From assembly GCA_018524725.1 (NCBI GenBank), contig JAEUWP010000462.1, positions 62,001 to 126,000 on the forward strand: a stretch of 64,000 bases of DNA. Reading direction: 5' to 3'. How positions within the stretch are numbered: the stretch's first letter is position 1; every line of letters begins with the position of its first letter. Origin of the DNA: Podaxis mareebaensis. Its lineage: Eukaryota > Basidiomycota > Agaricomycetes > Agaricales > Agaricaceae. The notes under the pieces were generated by a model. That model saw nothing but the letters and a program-made list of their open reading frames with translations. It did no database searches and was not told the DNA's origin. Of the stretch, positions 37,847 through 50,322 are shown in pieces. The translations under genes were made by a program, and so were the position numbers.

Positions 37847-38361
37847 ATGAAATTTACTCTTGCTACCCTCGTCCCCGTTGCTCTCGCCTTATCCGTCATG
37901 GGCGGTCCAGTAGAGCTTGACATTCGTCAGCAACAGGCCCCGAAGTGCAACCTTGCTGGTCGGTTCTTTTGTCCTCTCAAGAGGAGTAGATGACAGCTTG
38001 ATCCCTTTCTTTACAGGTTGCCTCCTTACGATTGGTAATAGTATTCCGGGAATTATCAATCCTTGTCTGGGTGCGGCAGACAAGCTCCGTGCCATTACAC
38101 AAGCCGAGGCCCAAGGCAAACCACCTAGTAAGTTTACGGTATGAATGAGTTGCGAAGAGTACATGGCTCTAACCACATATCTAGGCCCAGCTGATCAGTT
38201 CAGCCTCGCTACAGGGGTGACCCAATGTGTTTTTGCCGGCGTTTCTGCTGGTTTGGGTATTGTGAGTTTGTTGGTTGGCAGAAATACATCCAGTTGCTTA
38301 CTTGCCTGATTTACTTCAGCCAAATGCTTGCAATGGGTGCCCCGGCGTTCCTGCCCAGTAA
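37847..38361 (+). CDS. Small secreted cysteine-rich protein
   Basis: Four exons (37847-37958, 38017-38127, 38185-38261, 38320-38361) join to 113 codons. Residues 1-19 are a signal peptide (MKFTLATLVPVALALSVMG). The mature part has six cysteines: CNLAGC, INPC, TQC and a terminal CNGC close to the end (NACNGCPGVPAQ). This layout (early C-x4-C, middle Cys, terminal CNGC) resembles a family of small secreted proteins common in Agaricomycetes, some of them annotated as calcium-binding-like, but I cannot name a function. The distance between cysteines does not fit a hydrophobin, which needs eight Cys in a CC pattern. A strong TATA box suggests regulated, high-level expression. Confidence 0.75.
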
Positions 38362-40608
38362 AGTGGTACCGTGTCAGGCCCCACAAAGCATATCTTCTGA
38401 ACGAATGCGTTGTATCTCTGTAGAGGAAGAATGAGAGAGAATATATCAATGAGTACTCGATGCAGATCTGCATTGGACTTGGAACATTGCCAATGGCAGC
38501 ACGGCCGGATAAGACTCAAGGTTTGTACCTGAGGTAACATTTTTTGCACGGTGAAATCAATACATCCAAAGTAAGGATACCATGGGCTCTGCAGAACAGC
38601 TCAGTCGTAGCCAAATTGCCACCTTGAGGAGGAATCGCACACTCTAGCAGTGAAGACAAAGTGAGCATGGGAGTATCCTCCCGCCACTGGATTTCATAAC
38701 CACAAGGGAATGCTCAGTGAGTCGAAGCAGTAAGGAAGCGAGGTGATTCAACATCGAGCCGTACAGGAGGAAAGGTTAGATGAAGGTTGATGGCCTGAGG
38801 CGAGACAAACATGCGAGAGAAATGATCTATCCACGAACCAGATGACGAAAGTACCGCCTTTACCGGTAACGAAGAACCTACAGTAATGGAGCCAAACTAG
38901 CATCAGCTTCGTCAATGCTGCGCGCCCAGGACACATTATATGCACTTTTATGGGAAGTTCTATGAAGACCGCCGGTATATGCACACCTGAGAAAGAATAG
39001 GTTCGATGCGCCGTGCGTCTGGAGTCCGAGGGGTTGCACGGGATCAGTCAAGGAACTGGAGTCGAGTGTAATTGCACAGCACTTTCGGCGGCATCTTCTA
39101 GAAGTGATGTTACACCTCGCATCGGAAGGCCTCCTCTTGCCATTGAACGTATTGTTGGGCCAGAAAATGTTTGGAAGGGAGCCTCTGGATCGGACTATCT
39201 CCTGTAACGAGTTCCGTGGTGGACGTTGGTTCCATTCTGGAACAGTTGAAATCTGACGAGTGGGTCGATATGGCACGAATCATATTCTAGGATCGATCCC
39301 AATGTTTTCTAGGAAAAGAGTACCCTCGTCGATGTTCTTGTAATAACGTATCGGAGATGGTCCCCGAAGTGGCATTGAGCCAGTGGACATGAGCGGAATC
39401 TGCATCACGTTCGGTACCGCCCCTTGTTGCAATGTGATAGGGAGAACGTAAGGCTCTCGCATGGAGACGGACGTTCCCGAGAGAACTTGGTCGTAGATGA
39501 GCCATCAGAGATGCATTGGGGTTGTGGAAGTCCTAAGTGGAATGTTGAATATAGGATTCGCATGTAAAATTATTGTAGAACGTTGCAACGTTGAGGCGTA
39601 GTGGCGGTCAAAACCAGCTACAGTGATCAGAGAACAACAGTGTACCCTGGTGTATCTTGATAGTCAAGGAGTGGATGTGATGAAACCGATTTATGTATTG
39701 TCGGTTTTTGCCGATGCCCACCCCCGACGCCCTGCATGCTATCTTACACAAAAGCCATGAAACGATCCCGGTCACCGTTCTGAAGGGCATAACACGCCAG
39801 GTTTAGTGAGAAGCTAGTTAAACGATTTCAATCTCTGAAATCCCATCAGTTATCCAATACACCGGACAATCATCACTTGCGCGCCCCTGCTTGCTTTGAT
39901 CGCCCTTTGACGGAGTTTGCGGGACATCAACGAATTGATGCCAAGCCTCAACGCCGAATGCCACCACAACAAACGGAGCTTGTTCTTTACTAACTTGAAC
40001 ATTTGTGGACCGTTTTCATTCAAGTCACAAGGGGTTTGACTGATATCGTGGCCTAACGCACGTAATGTCTAGTGCCGCCTCCAGTCACCTTTAACGCTGA
40101 TTCTTCGGATTCTCCAGTTTGTGAACTTCAGGTGGCATTCATTCGTCGCTGTAAGCATGTTTGTAGCCCGGGGAGAAAGGTACTACGTGATTATCCATTT
40201 CAGACAAAACTCTTCTCATTGCTTTGGCTTAGCGTTCAAAGTCAGCGGGGACTCATACTTCACACCTGGCTGACCTGTGAACCACTTTAAATCTTCCTTG
40301 AAGCTTGTCGCTCATCTCATCTCATCCCACCTTGATGTCTACTGGTGTTTCACGCCACGATTGCAGCGGTGGACACTTGTTCTAGCCCTGTTCCTGTAGA
40401 TCAATGCTCCTGAACGCGTCGTCGTGGTCAAACCTCGACCGTGCCTTGTCAGTGGACACACCCGACGTCTAGCCACGTTCAAAGACACTCTTTGGAAGAC
40501 ATATTTAAAGGCTGATGTCTGCATTTACCTATCATCAAACCGCTCGCACCCGACCCAAGGTTTCTTGCTCTATCTAGCCTATCTATCTTCCCCGGACCGT
40601 TCCTTATC
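38362..40608. other. 2.2-kb spacer, no gene recognised
   Basis: Minus-strand frames between 38748 and 39505 show a few hydrophobic, protein-like stretches (for example YVLPITLQQGAVPNVMQIPL), but these are broken by frame changes and I cannot place them in a family. They may be relics. TATTTAAA at 40502-40509 lies 107 bp upstream of the next ATG and may be its TATA box. Confidence 0.4.
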
Positions 40609-41316
40609 ATGTTCTCCATTCCACCCCCACGTACCCTTCTCCCTGGTTTCATACCTGGATCTGTATATGTCGCCGTTATGGAACGCGAAATCCGACCTGA
40701 CACTACCAGTGCCTACACTCCGGTAGTTTCTGCTACCACAGACGAGATGGGTGCTTCGGTGTCATATCTTGCATTCTTCTACCAGGAGAAACCTACAATC
40801 GCTCCCCTAGCCATGGAAACATGCGTCAGAGGCCAGTACTGGTGCCTGCTACCTGCAGATGGATCAGGCAAGCTCATTCTCAAGCATGGTTCGATGTCGG
40901 TCCAGGAGGCCCTCATTCGCCAAGATGTTGTGGGCTATATCCGCGTAGCCAAGTCCGTGGATCCTCGTTCCTTGCAAGCCATTATCCAGCGGGACGACTA
41001 CAGAATCGATTCCTTGAGCCCTATGTCCTCTGAAATCTATGTGTTCAACGCCATGGATCGCCTTAGGAGGAATGGGATTCTTCACGCAGTGATCTGGGAC
41101 TTGAAGTCATTCAAGACTGAAATTGACCGGCTTCGTAAACAGTGGAAGGAGGAGGCGAAACGGATTGAAAGTGCTAGGAAGGCAGCAGCGCAAGCAAGGG
41201 CTGTCGTAGCGCCGAAGAGGTTAGGACGAAGAATGGAGATCCAGGAAGAACTCGGACCAGTCTTTAGGCCCTTTGCCGATTTCAGTTTGTGCGAATTCAC
41301 CACTCGGGAGCATTGA
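40609..41316 (+). CDS. Uncharacterised protein, single exon
   Basis: An uninterrupted 235-codon frame with an ATG preceded by a TATA-like box. I do not recognise a family. Residues 1-100 look globular (LPGFIPGSVYVAVMERE, CVRGQYWCLLPADGSGKLIL). Residues 100-160 contain IRQDVVGYIRVAKSVDPRSL and SSEIYVFNAMDRLRRNGILH. From ~165 to 210 there is a charged helix, likely a coiled coil (FKTEIDRLRKQWKEEAKRIE, then SARKAAAQARAVVAPKR). No signal peptide, membrane segment or catalytic motif is visible. The long frame, balanced residue usage and coiled coil make it a likely real gene, but it could be lineage-specific. Confidence 0.6.
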   Translation: MFSIPPPRTLLPGFIPGSVYVAVMEREIRPDTTSAYTPVVSATTDEMGASVSYLAFFYQEKPTIAPLAMETCVRGQYWCLLPADGSGKLILKHGSMSVQEALIRQDVVGYIRVAKSVDPRSLQAIIQRDDYRIDSLSPMSSEIYVFNAMDRLRRNGILHAVIWDLKSFKTEIDRLRKQWKEEAKRIESARKAAAQARAVVAPKRLGRRMEIQEELGPVFRPFADFSLCEFTTREH

Positions 41317-41673
41317 GCAGACCGCGTTGAATTAAGTATACAGAGATAGCACATTTCATATGACGGGCTTGTTTTCGGTTTAATCGGATTAATGAATTCT
41401 GGATCATTTAAAGCTTTGTAGACTGCCACTTGATGCTATTCATAAAGCCGTAGCGTAATCATTGCTCCCTGGGTCATTTCACCTTGACGCGGGCAATACA
41501 AAGGCTCCAAGTCGTCTTTAAGTTGGATTTGATGGGGCTACACATGGTTCCAGTTCGCCGGACTTATATCGTCAGGTACGCTGTATTTTGATATTCGAGC
41601 GCTCAGAATGTTGAATCCTTTCGACGGGAGGCAGGGATCGTGCATCACGATCGTTGGCAAACAATTTAATCGA
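41317..41673. other. Convergent 3' spacer
   Basis: This is the stretch between the stop of the single-exon gene and the URB1 stop on the opposite strand. Nothing protein-like is seen in it. Confidence 0.5.
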
Positions 41674-44600
41674 TTAGCGCTCTAGAAGTGATCGAATGAC
41701 CTCTCTCCGTGCCCATCCTGACTCGTCTTGTCCGGACTCGTGGGGGCCTTGTCTCACAAGCAGCCTGCACGTCAACAAGTCCCATGAGGTAGTCTTTCGA
41801 CTAAAGGTCATGGTTGTCCTCCATAGAAGTGCTACGCACGTTGACCACGTGTGGCATGGGTTCGGTGCAGTCGGGGCCTCGTTTATGGCATAGCTTGGAT
41901 ACAAATCATACCCCATCAAGACTCGGGTATCTTCTGGTCCGTTGGACGTTTCCAGGCGAGTTTCGAGGATCCTAAGGGCTCTTGCCGCCAGACTGACGCA
42001 TTCCTGAAGTTCAGCAATGGGTGAATTGGATGATTCTCCGAGCTTGAATATGGTGGGAACGATGGAGTCGAGGATAATGTCGGAGTTAGCTTGGGAAAGG
42101 CGTTAGTGCATGAACGTTTTATGGAGGCCATGTTACTTACGTCGATCCAAGAGCATACACAAGCAACGGCAGATACTTTGTCTCCAAGCAGCATTCAAGA
42201 TCGAATCAAGTTTGCTGTAGTCGACAATGAGAATAATGTTCCCAAGAATCCTAGCCCATTTGACATTGTCATCGTCGTTCGTTCGTGATATTTGCATCTC
42301 CAGCCACGTCAAGAAAGACGACCTGATGATCATGCTCATGGTAGCTTGTCGGTTACACGTCAAATTCGCGATTACCTAAGTTCGTTCAACTCAGTTCCAT
42401 AATTGAGTGGGAGTCTGACCAGATTAGGTATACCTCGAAAGCGCCCTTGCGTAATGCATGATCTGATTCTGAGCTTTGGAAAAGGCTCGCGAGCAGATCC
42501 CACGTGTGGCGCCGTTTCAAGACCTTCCAATCATCGGAGCTAGCCATACCGTCTGCCAAGAAGCGGATGATCCAGCCTCGCTCTTTCTTCCAATCATCCG
42601 CGTTACTATACAGCATGCTGTAGAGCATAGGTACGTCGTTGATATCCAGTTCCGGTCTTTGAAGGAGGAACCTAGCGGTTAGGGGATACGTAAAGTTCGA
42701 GGGATAGAAAATTCCGCGCAGGGCATGAGCTAAAACGAGTGTGGTATATGAGGGCAGGCGGCGTGGTGGTTCATGTGATGATCCATCAGTTTCAGATGGA
42801 GGGAGGAGATTCTTGAGGAGGTTGAGGATGTATATAACATGTGCCTTCTCTTGGAAATCGACGCTCTATGCAACAACGATGAGAGTTGGGAAAGGACATG
42901 GCCCATCTACTCACTTCGATGCATTTATATAGCAATCCAAGTTGTGACAACCCCAAACTTCGAATGGCGAGGTCCTTCGAAGACAAAACACGTATGCACA
43001 CTCCCACGACATTGGTCCTGAAAAGTTCAATCCACCCGAACGCCGTCGCTGGCCGGTCTTCAGACAGCGCCAGGTGAACTAGCAGCAATAAAAATATTGG
43101 GTCATACAGCTGTGAGTTGTGGTGGTTGCTCTCGTGGCTGGATCCCGCTTGCAACTTCCGCCATTTAGGATAATGCAGCGTCGTCCGGAAAATCCTCGCC
43201 GGTTCAAGGGATTGTAAACTTTCCGCAGCGGACGAAGAGGTGATGTCGACAGACGAGGACCAATGTCTGAACAGAGGGGCCAAGGAAATCTTCCTTTGAG
43301 TCTCGAAAAGCTGGAAGATGGAGAGTAAAGAAAGATCTTCCTTTGATAACGTGCCATGATAGATCTGGAGGAGAGGTTCGACTTGTGTAACCTGACAGGT
43401 GTTTGCTGGGTGGAGATTGAAGAGAGTATGGAGAAGCTGAACGATATGAGGTCGTGAAGTCAAGTCGGGGTTTATTCCATTTGAAAGCTTGTAGAATTGC
43501 GGATGATGAAGGGCACTTTGCAAGTAACGATTAACGGCAACAGGCTAAAAAAATGAGATCAAAATCAGTCATCCATATGTCCCTTGTACCGGCGGAACTA
43601 ACCTTTAGATGTGCCTTGGATGCACAATGATTTGCTAGTTCCACAGCAGCAGCATTAGATAAATGATGCTGGATGGTCACTCCCAATAATGTTTCGACCT
43701 GATGTGCCTTGATGGAGGTAGAAGATCGTACGAGAGCACCTAGTTTACGAGAGCCGGGCGTTAACTAACACCATCGGATCCTAATGCGAGAACAACGTAC
43801 TTATGTCATTGATGAGCCGCAGAGTTCCCGCAGACAGGAAGGTATCGTCTGCCAGTTGGCCTATCAACGTGTGCAAGGACCATTCCACCAACACAGCTAA
43901 TAATTCCGTGATGGGATGTTGAGATCCGATCCGTAGGGATTCCGATGTCGGACGAGTATTGCGGTGTTTATCCACGTGTCGAGTCACGAGCTGCACCACG
44001 TCTTTCCGGTGGCTGTTGAAGACATCCAATGCTAATACCACGCACGAACTGGATACCCGGCGCAGCGATGGTTTCACGTGGTGATCAAAACAGAGAGATG
44101 AGATCTCGGTTAAGTGGGGGATCCAGGCACTTTCATCTAGTGAGTCCTCCGCCGGGATGCAACAATAGATATCTAAAGCAGCCTGGATGACAATGGCAAG
44201 GTATTCGCTCGCCCGCGAAGCCGCATGTTCCGATTTGAGCCACGACTCCAATTCTTTCAGAGCGAAGCCCTGCCTATACAAAAGTGCCACAATGATTCTG
44301 ACGGTTGAGGGTGTCCAGGGTTCCGAGGTCAAGAAGTCATCAAGAGGAACAGTGTGTCCAAGGGGCTGTGTCCTGTTTGCCCAGCGCAATTCCGCCCGCT
44401 GAACAAGTTTTGTGTAAGGGACCGTATCGTCACATTCAGGATCCCAATTGCGCGCAGAGCAACCGACAGGGAGCGTGGAGTCAATTGCAGCGGACAACAG
44501 ATCTTCCACTACCTGTGACCTCGCAAGTTGCTTGCGTATTTTCAGAAGTGTAGGGATCCGTTCCCTGAGTGCCTTTTCAGTGTCCGCGTGGTCCTCTATC

Positions 44601-47600
44601 CAGCTTTGGATAACGCCCAGTATCGGCTGAATGAGAGAAGAGACATGTGAAATCGTGTCGTTAATTATGAGCTGATCTAGCAACTTCAGAATTCGGTCCA
44701 ATGGCAGAAACTTGATCCACAGCGCGACTTCACCAAGCTAAAGCCGGGATCAGCACCATCAACTCGTTCACCTGGACATAGGCGCTCACCTTGTCGTAAG
44801 TTCCTGAATCTAGTGAGGTTTGAAGGAGCGCCAACCAGTGAGCGCTAACCTCGGACAAGATTCGTCTATCGGCAGTGGAACGAGGGTCAAATGAGCTTTG
44901 AAGTAACTCCCGTAGTCCAGATTGAATGCTACTATCGAGACCCTGAGCCATTGCGAGGCGTTTGACAGCGCTCGGCTCCACGAACAAGCTCTCCTTCAAG
45001 GTGATCATGTCTACATCTTCGAGTATTGACTGCGCTTCGCTGGTAAGCACGGCAAGCAGGGACAAGAGTCCACGAGCTTCATCTTCATTTACGATGTTCA
45101 GCCGATGCTCGATCAATCTGAACAGCTCCAGACAATTTTGCAGTGTTGGCTTAGTCGAAAAGAAAACAGCAACGAAGCTGCGGCGATAATCAGAATCCAG
45201 GATTTGCTCTTTTGTAGAGTCGTAGAAAAGCCATTCAGCGGGTATGCTGTAACCAGTCAGTTGACAGGGATATGAGATTGAATTAGCCTCCTACGTTTCA
45301 CCGACATCTGTTCCGACCAGAACATGGTTCTCCCATAAATGCCCGGATCTAGGGAAGAAATACTGGGCGAGATCTTGCAAAGCAGGTGCCCAATGAGTCT
45401 GAACAGCGAGAACGAGACGTTTGGCATCTGCCAAAGAAAGAGGTTGTTGTGTGAACCGGAGACGGTCAATGATGGAATGTGCAATGTGGATCCGATCACG
45501 TATTTTATCAGCTGATGTTATCTGTAAATAAACAAATTGTCGCAGCTTGAAGGAGTTCAACGTACCGACAGGCAAGCGCTCAGCCTCGTCCAAGTAACCT
45601 TGCACATCCCCATTTAACATCATTGGCACATCTATCTGGACAGGTTTCAACACCATATGCATTGCCCTCACCTCCCTCCTCACGGCTGAGGTCATCGCTG
45701 GGTACTTGGACGGCCATAGTCGATCCTCGGCAAGAATACGGTCCACCCAGGCCACGACGGCCTCCAAAACCGATAAGTCGTGCACCTGTCCGGACAACCT
45801 AAAGACCAGCTTCCTGACAAACGAGGTGACAGCCAAGACATCGGAAGGTGAAAGTAATCCAGCTTTGATCTTCGCGTCCACCTGCTCGCCAAGCGTCATG
45901 ATGAGCGGACTCGGGTAAACCTCTGTATTTTCATTTTCCACTTTTGCTCCGCTACTTGAAGGTCGCGATGTGAGAAGTCCGCGCATTTCCTCGATATATC
46001 TGAACGGCGTTTTGAGGCATCGTTGGATGCAATCATCAAGGAACGTGATGACACTCTCAGCCTCGTCTGTGAGGTCAACTTTGTCCGGCGAGATGGCGTT
46101 TGGCAGACGGAGCAGGCGCGGGAGGGGGAGCAACCAGAGTCGAGCTTCGGTGGGGATTTCTTGGAAGAGGATGCTACTTGAGAGGAGGTGTGAGAGGAGG
46201 TCAAGGAGGGTGGATTTAATAGCAGAAATAGGAGTAGTGACGTAAGATTTGAGGAGGGTATAGAGGTATGTCCGGGAAGACGCTGTTTAGAAGATGTTGA
46301 ACTTTTCCGACGGCGAAAAGGAACAAATACATACATGACTTGTTCGTCCAGACAAACTGGTCGCTCTCTTTGAGCGTCTGCAGGACATGTAACTGCTGGG
46401 CCAGGTTGAGCCTCTTCACGGCATCGGGGACATCATCATTCTCTTCCTCCACTTGTCCAGAAGCCGACTCGGCGAAACTTGACAACGCCTTCCCAACATC
46501 AAACCTCGCCTCCGCAACAACCTCGGGCAGGTACTTATGATACAACAACAAAAGCCTCTGCGCACTCTCCTGTAATAACGCAATCCTCGTAGGGTTAGGA
46601 GCACGCTGAGCTGCATTGGCGCCCTGACCAGACGCCGCCGGAGCTAGAACGGATTTCTGCTGTGAAAAGCCAACCACGACTTGAAACTCGGGTACCCTCT
46701 TCCTCACCTCCTTCTCCACCTCCTTCCTGCGTCTCCCCCATAGTCCCTCCTCCGTATCGCCCGCCTCCAATGCATCCTCGATGGCTCTAAACACCTCAAG
46801 GACCATTGCATACTTCATCAAGCATTTCGCTAACGCCAACGCGGTACAGTGTTGCACGAGCCCCGAAGGAGATAAGAGACCTTTTGTGAAGACGTTTTTG
46901 GGTGAGATGTCGGAGGGAAGGATGTTAGAGAGTATGGTTTGCAGAGGAGGCGGTGTGGGGTTGTAGAGGTTCGTGTCAGGGAGGAAGAAGGTAGGTTGGG
47001 GGACAGGGAGGGAGATGATGGTACCAAAAAAAGAGATGTTCGCGATCCATTTGGTTGAGAGACGTGGCTCGAGGGTGAGCTGTGCCGAAGGCCAATACCT
47101 ATGCAAAGGTCTCGTTAGCGGTGTATCAGTGAGGAGATAAGGTAACGCGCACCCCGCAACGAGTTCGGGACACGCTTCAAGTATCCTTCGCGCGAGCTCT
47201 TGCTGCCGTGAGTCCTCGTTCACCTTGAGAGTTTTCAGAACGTTCGCTAGAATTTTGTTGTATATTCTGCCGCCCCTTTCATCGTCAGCGTCTTCTCGCG
47301 GATACCATCCTCGATCCCTAAAACAGATTCCAGTCCCAGGCCGTGTCATGATAGCAAGCAGAAAGTGGTGTATGAGATCTGCGGGGACGTGTTCTGGGTC
47401 TTCATCGTCGGAACTTGTGCGTTCGTAAATCTTGAGGAGCTAAGAGCAAGAATCAGGACGGTCCGGACGGTAGGAAAAATCGGAGTAGCATACGTGAGAA
47501 ATGGTCGTTTCGTTGAAAAGGCCGACCTTGGTAGTCCGCTTGATCTTCGGGTCCGACCAAAGATTAGTCCATATTGCCTCAAGGACATGACGAATAAAAA

Positions 47601-48534
47601 GATAATGGTCCTGTGGGAGACCCTTGAAGATGGCCAAGAATGTATCACGGTGTTGCTCGAGGAACGTGCTTTTAGTTTGTGTGAGTGCGTCGAGGAAGGA
47701 AAGCAAGAATTGGACATAGAGGGTACGGATATCTATGTCGGCGTTAACAACAGCGAAACGAAAAGGCGCAAGGAAATATACCTGGTCTTGATAGAGGGTT
47801 ATAATCAACCTTGCCTTTTCTTCGAAGAGTCAGTAGCTTGGGCAAACTCTGCAATGTGTCAGGAAGAGGGGAATGGCGAGGCAAAGATATAACATACCTT
47901 GATCTCCCATTGAAATACTTCAAGCAGAGTTTTCTTCTCTCTTCCTCCGGCAAATCCAGAAATGGCGTTCAACAACTTGAGAGCCACGAGGATAAGTTCG
48001 TTGTGCGCGCCTCCAATATACGAGTTCAGCCGCCGCATCCATTGCGGGGTCAGAAGTGCTTTCACAATTGGGTAACCAGTGGCATGATAGGTATAGTGCG
48101 ATGATAGTAGTGGAAGAATCACGGCTAGAACGGATACTATGGCTACAGGCAAATTAGGTTGTCTCTTTTCAGATGTCAGTCGAAATTCAACAGCCAGTAT
48201 GACATGGCTCTCACTGGATTCGCGTTCTCCCATAACCCAAATATGTCCTGAGCCCCTGGGCTCTTCTCTAACCACTGCTGCACCAACAACAATCGCTCAT
48301 TCTGTGGAGATATTACGCCCTCGTCCGACCTAATCGTGAGCTGGTTTCTCAATTTATTCAAAGCTGAGAAATGCCTGTCAGAAAATACCCTTAGAGTAAT
48401 GAAGCTAGCTCCGCACCATCGACCACTGCATCAAGGTTCTGAGTCCGTAGACTCTGTTGGATTTGTTCTGCGGTGGTATATTTTTTCATGGGTTCTAGCT
48501 TGCGCTTCTTGTTTTGGGGTTGCTTTTCGGCCAT
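41674..48534 (-). CDS. URB1: URB1/NPA1, nucleolar pre-60S ribosome biogenesis protein
   Basis: A very large HEAT/Armadillo-type scaffold of early pre-60S particles in the nucleolus. The start at 48534 gives MAEKQPQNKKRKLE with a basic nuclear signal, then KKYTTAEQIQQSLRTQNLDA. The N-terminal Npa1 domain spans about 48.4-47.4 kb (LPVAIVSVLAVILPLLSSHY, LVALKLLNAISGFAGGREKK, RFAVVNADIDIRTLYVQFLL, DHYLFIRHVLEAIWTNLWSD), continuing at 47.3-46.3 kb (LLSPSGLVQHCTALALAKCL). Middle helical repeats fill about 46.1-43.8 kb. The C-terminal NopRA1-like domain is at about 43.5-42.8 kb (DPIFLLLLVHLALSED, GWIELFRTNVVGVCIRVLSS, KDLAIRSLGLSQLGLLYKC), with further exons to TAA at 41674-41676. Many short introns divide it; I checked only some junctions, so exon edges are approximate. 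No frame break was noticed. It is the partner complex of RSA3, encoded about 15 kb away. Confidence 0.87.
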
Positions 48535-49408
48535 GGGTTGTAATGATTTTATTGCATGTGTCGTTAGTGGTGCTGGTCAAGTAGAGAACACAAAATCTTC
48601 TGCTGAAAGATCCGGGCGGCCCGGAGGCGTGAGAATCTATCAATAATCCATTGATCGCCACCGTCCACTCGTACCTACTTCCAAAGCTCTTTTTGTCCTC
48701 CAGACACCAACGCTCAGCGTTCAACGTTCGAGTTCCAGTCTACTGCGCCCGTGACGGGTACTATAACCATTGGGGAGTTCCAATCGGCGAAACTTTCGCG
48801 CTTCTGCAGTAGATCAGGAAAAGTAGCAACCTATTGCTCCAGAAAGTCTAAGTCTCCGCTACTGGATCTTCTAGACATGTGCTTCCGAATTCTTGGGGAC
48901 TGTTTTACGCCATAATTTTGGCGTTTGGTCTGCTGTTGGAGCCCCCGGTCTCATCGGTTCCTTTCTACTAGCCGATCTGATCAATCCCTCTCGCCTTGTG
49001 ACCCCGGATATTATTAGCTCGTGAGACCACATTGTCATCATCCAGAGGCGACGTCGTTGTTGAGCAAACATACATCGAGTGCTCATGGTGGTTGTAGCAG
49101 CGACATGTGGTTATCCTGATGAACTCACAGGCCCTCGCAGCCGATATAATGCTCGACTCATTCCGAAGCCGCTTAGCAAGTCTGTAGAATCCCAGCTATT
49201 CTGTTCTGCATTCTAGTGCTCCGTGGACCCCGCCTATCCTTCCGCTTTTGAAACACGACCATCAAAAGAAATACATGCTACTCGCCGCTCATGATGCCAT
49301 GCCGAAGCTGTAAGTCCGAATATCCGTGTTTCAACCAAAAGTCGTCTCTGCATAAATACACCTTCGAATTTGAAGAATTGTCAGTATTCCTCAACGACAC
49401 AGAACATC
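48535..49408. other. Divergent promoter region, URB1 and thaumatin-like gene
   Basis: An 874-bp gap between divergent starts. Short frames here lack domain features. CATAAATAC at about 49348 lies some 60 bp before the plus-strand ATG and may act as a TATA element. Confidence 0.45.
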
Positions 49409-50322
49409 ATGGTCTTTGCATTGAACATCGCCCTCGTAGCCTTTGGCCTCATCTCTACCGCTTATGCCGACCATACATGTGCGTTTGGGCCGTTTACTTT
49501 AGACCTCAAACTCATGCACGAGACTAATGATGGTGGTTGATCGTATCAGTCACCTTCAAGAACAATTGTAACTCGAACATTCAGCCAGTGATTGCCAACG
49601 TCAACTGCGGATACTCTCCTCGTTGTAATACACCCGGCTCGGGTGGTGTGGTAAGTAAACAACAATGCTTTCAGAAATATCCTTAAGGGATTCACCCATG
49701 ACCCCCACGGCAATAGCCCAACCCCGCGATATCTTATACAGGACCCCAACCCCGCAGTTTGGGACGCGGTGAAAGCCAGACGTTGCACATCAACCGGCAG
49801 GTAAGTCACCCGTGGCTTAAATGCTTCAACATAATTTAACAGCCATATGATCAGTGGAATGGCCGCATCTTCGCCCAGAACGGGAACTGTGGTGCCAAGG
49901 GTGAAAGCTGTACTATGACTGAATTTAACCTTGACACAGGCAATAACTTTACTCCTCAGGTATGTGCAAACAATTCTCTTTTTCCATTACGGATTCTAAC
50001 ATTTTTCCAGGCATATGATATCTCGAACATCCAGGTATTTCTAACCACCTATTTACCACTTGACAAGTACTGAGCCTAGATAGGGATTCACCCAATCCAT
50101 CTCTATCGCAGTGAATGGCTGTGATACAGTCACCTGCACTAACGTCAATTGTGGTTGCCATAATGCTTATCCCCCTGGCGTAAGCTGTGTTCCTGCTTGT
50201 ACATCAAGTGCTATTTTCTGACCAGCGGTTGTTCCTAGGATCTTTCTGGCTGTGGTAACGACTCTCCAGTACGCGGCTGCTCTGCCGGAGACCATTCCTG
50301 GACCATCACCTTCTGTCCCTAA
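49409..50322 (+). CDS. Secreted thaumatin-like protein
   Basis: Seven exons join to 191 codons: 49409-49478, 49550-49650, 49717-49800, 49843-49959, 50011-50034, 50084-50179 and 50239-50322. The signal peptide is MVFALNIALVAFGLISTAYA. The mature protein starts FTFKNNCNSNIQPVIANVNC, the thaumatin N-terminal strand, followed by RGESQTLHINRQPYDQWNGR, IFAQNGNCGAKGESCTMTEF, AYDISNIQGFTQSISIAV and the C-terminal GDLSGCGNDSPVRGC. Twelve cysteines are present, consistent with a compact disulfide-rich fold as in short fungal thaumatin-like proteins (about 190 residues, without the full acidic-cleft set of plant PR-5). Such proteins can bind or cleave beta-1,3-glucan, and cell-wall remodelling is a reasonable inference. 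The 24-nt exon encodes exactly AYDISNIQ. Confidence 0.88.

Noticed and set aside
37847..38361. Hydrophobin
   Set aside because: There are only six cysteines and no CC doublets; the spacing does not fit the eight-cysteine hydrophobin pattern.
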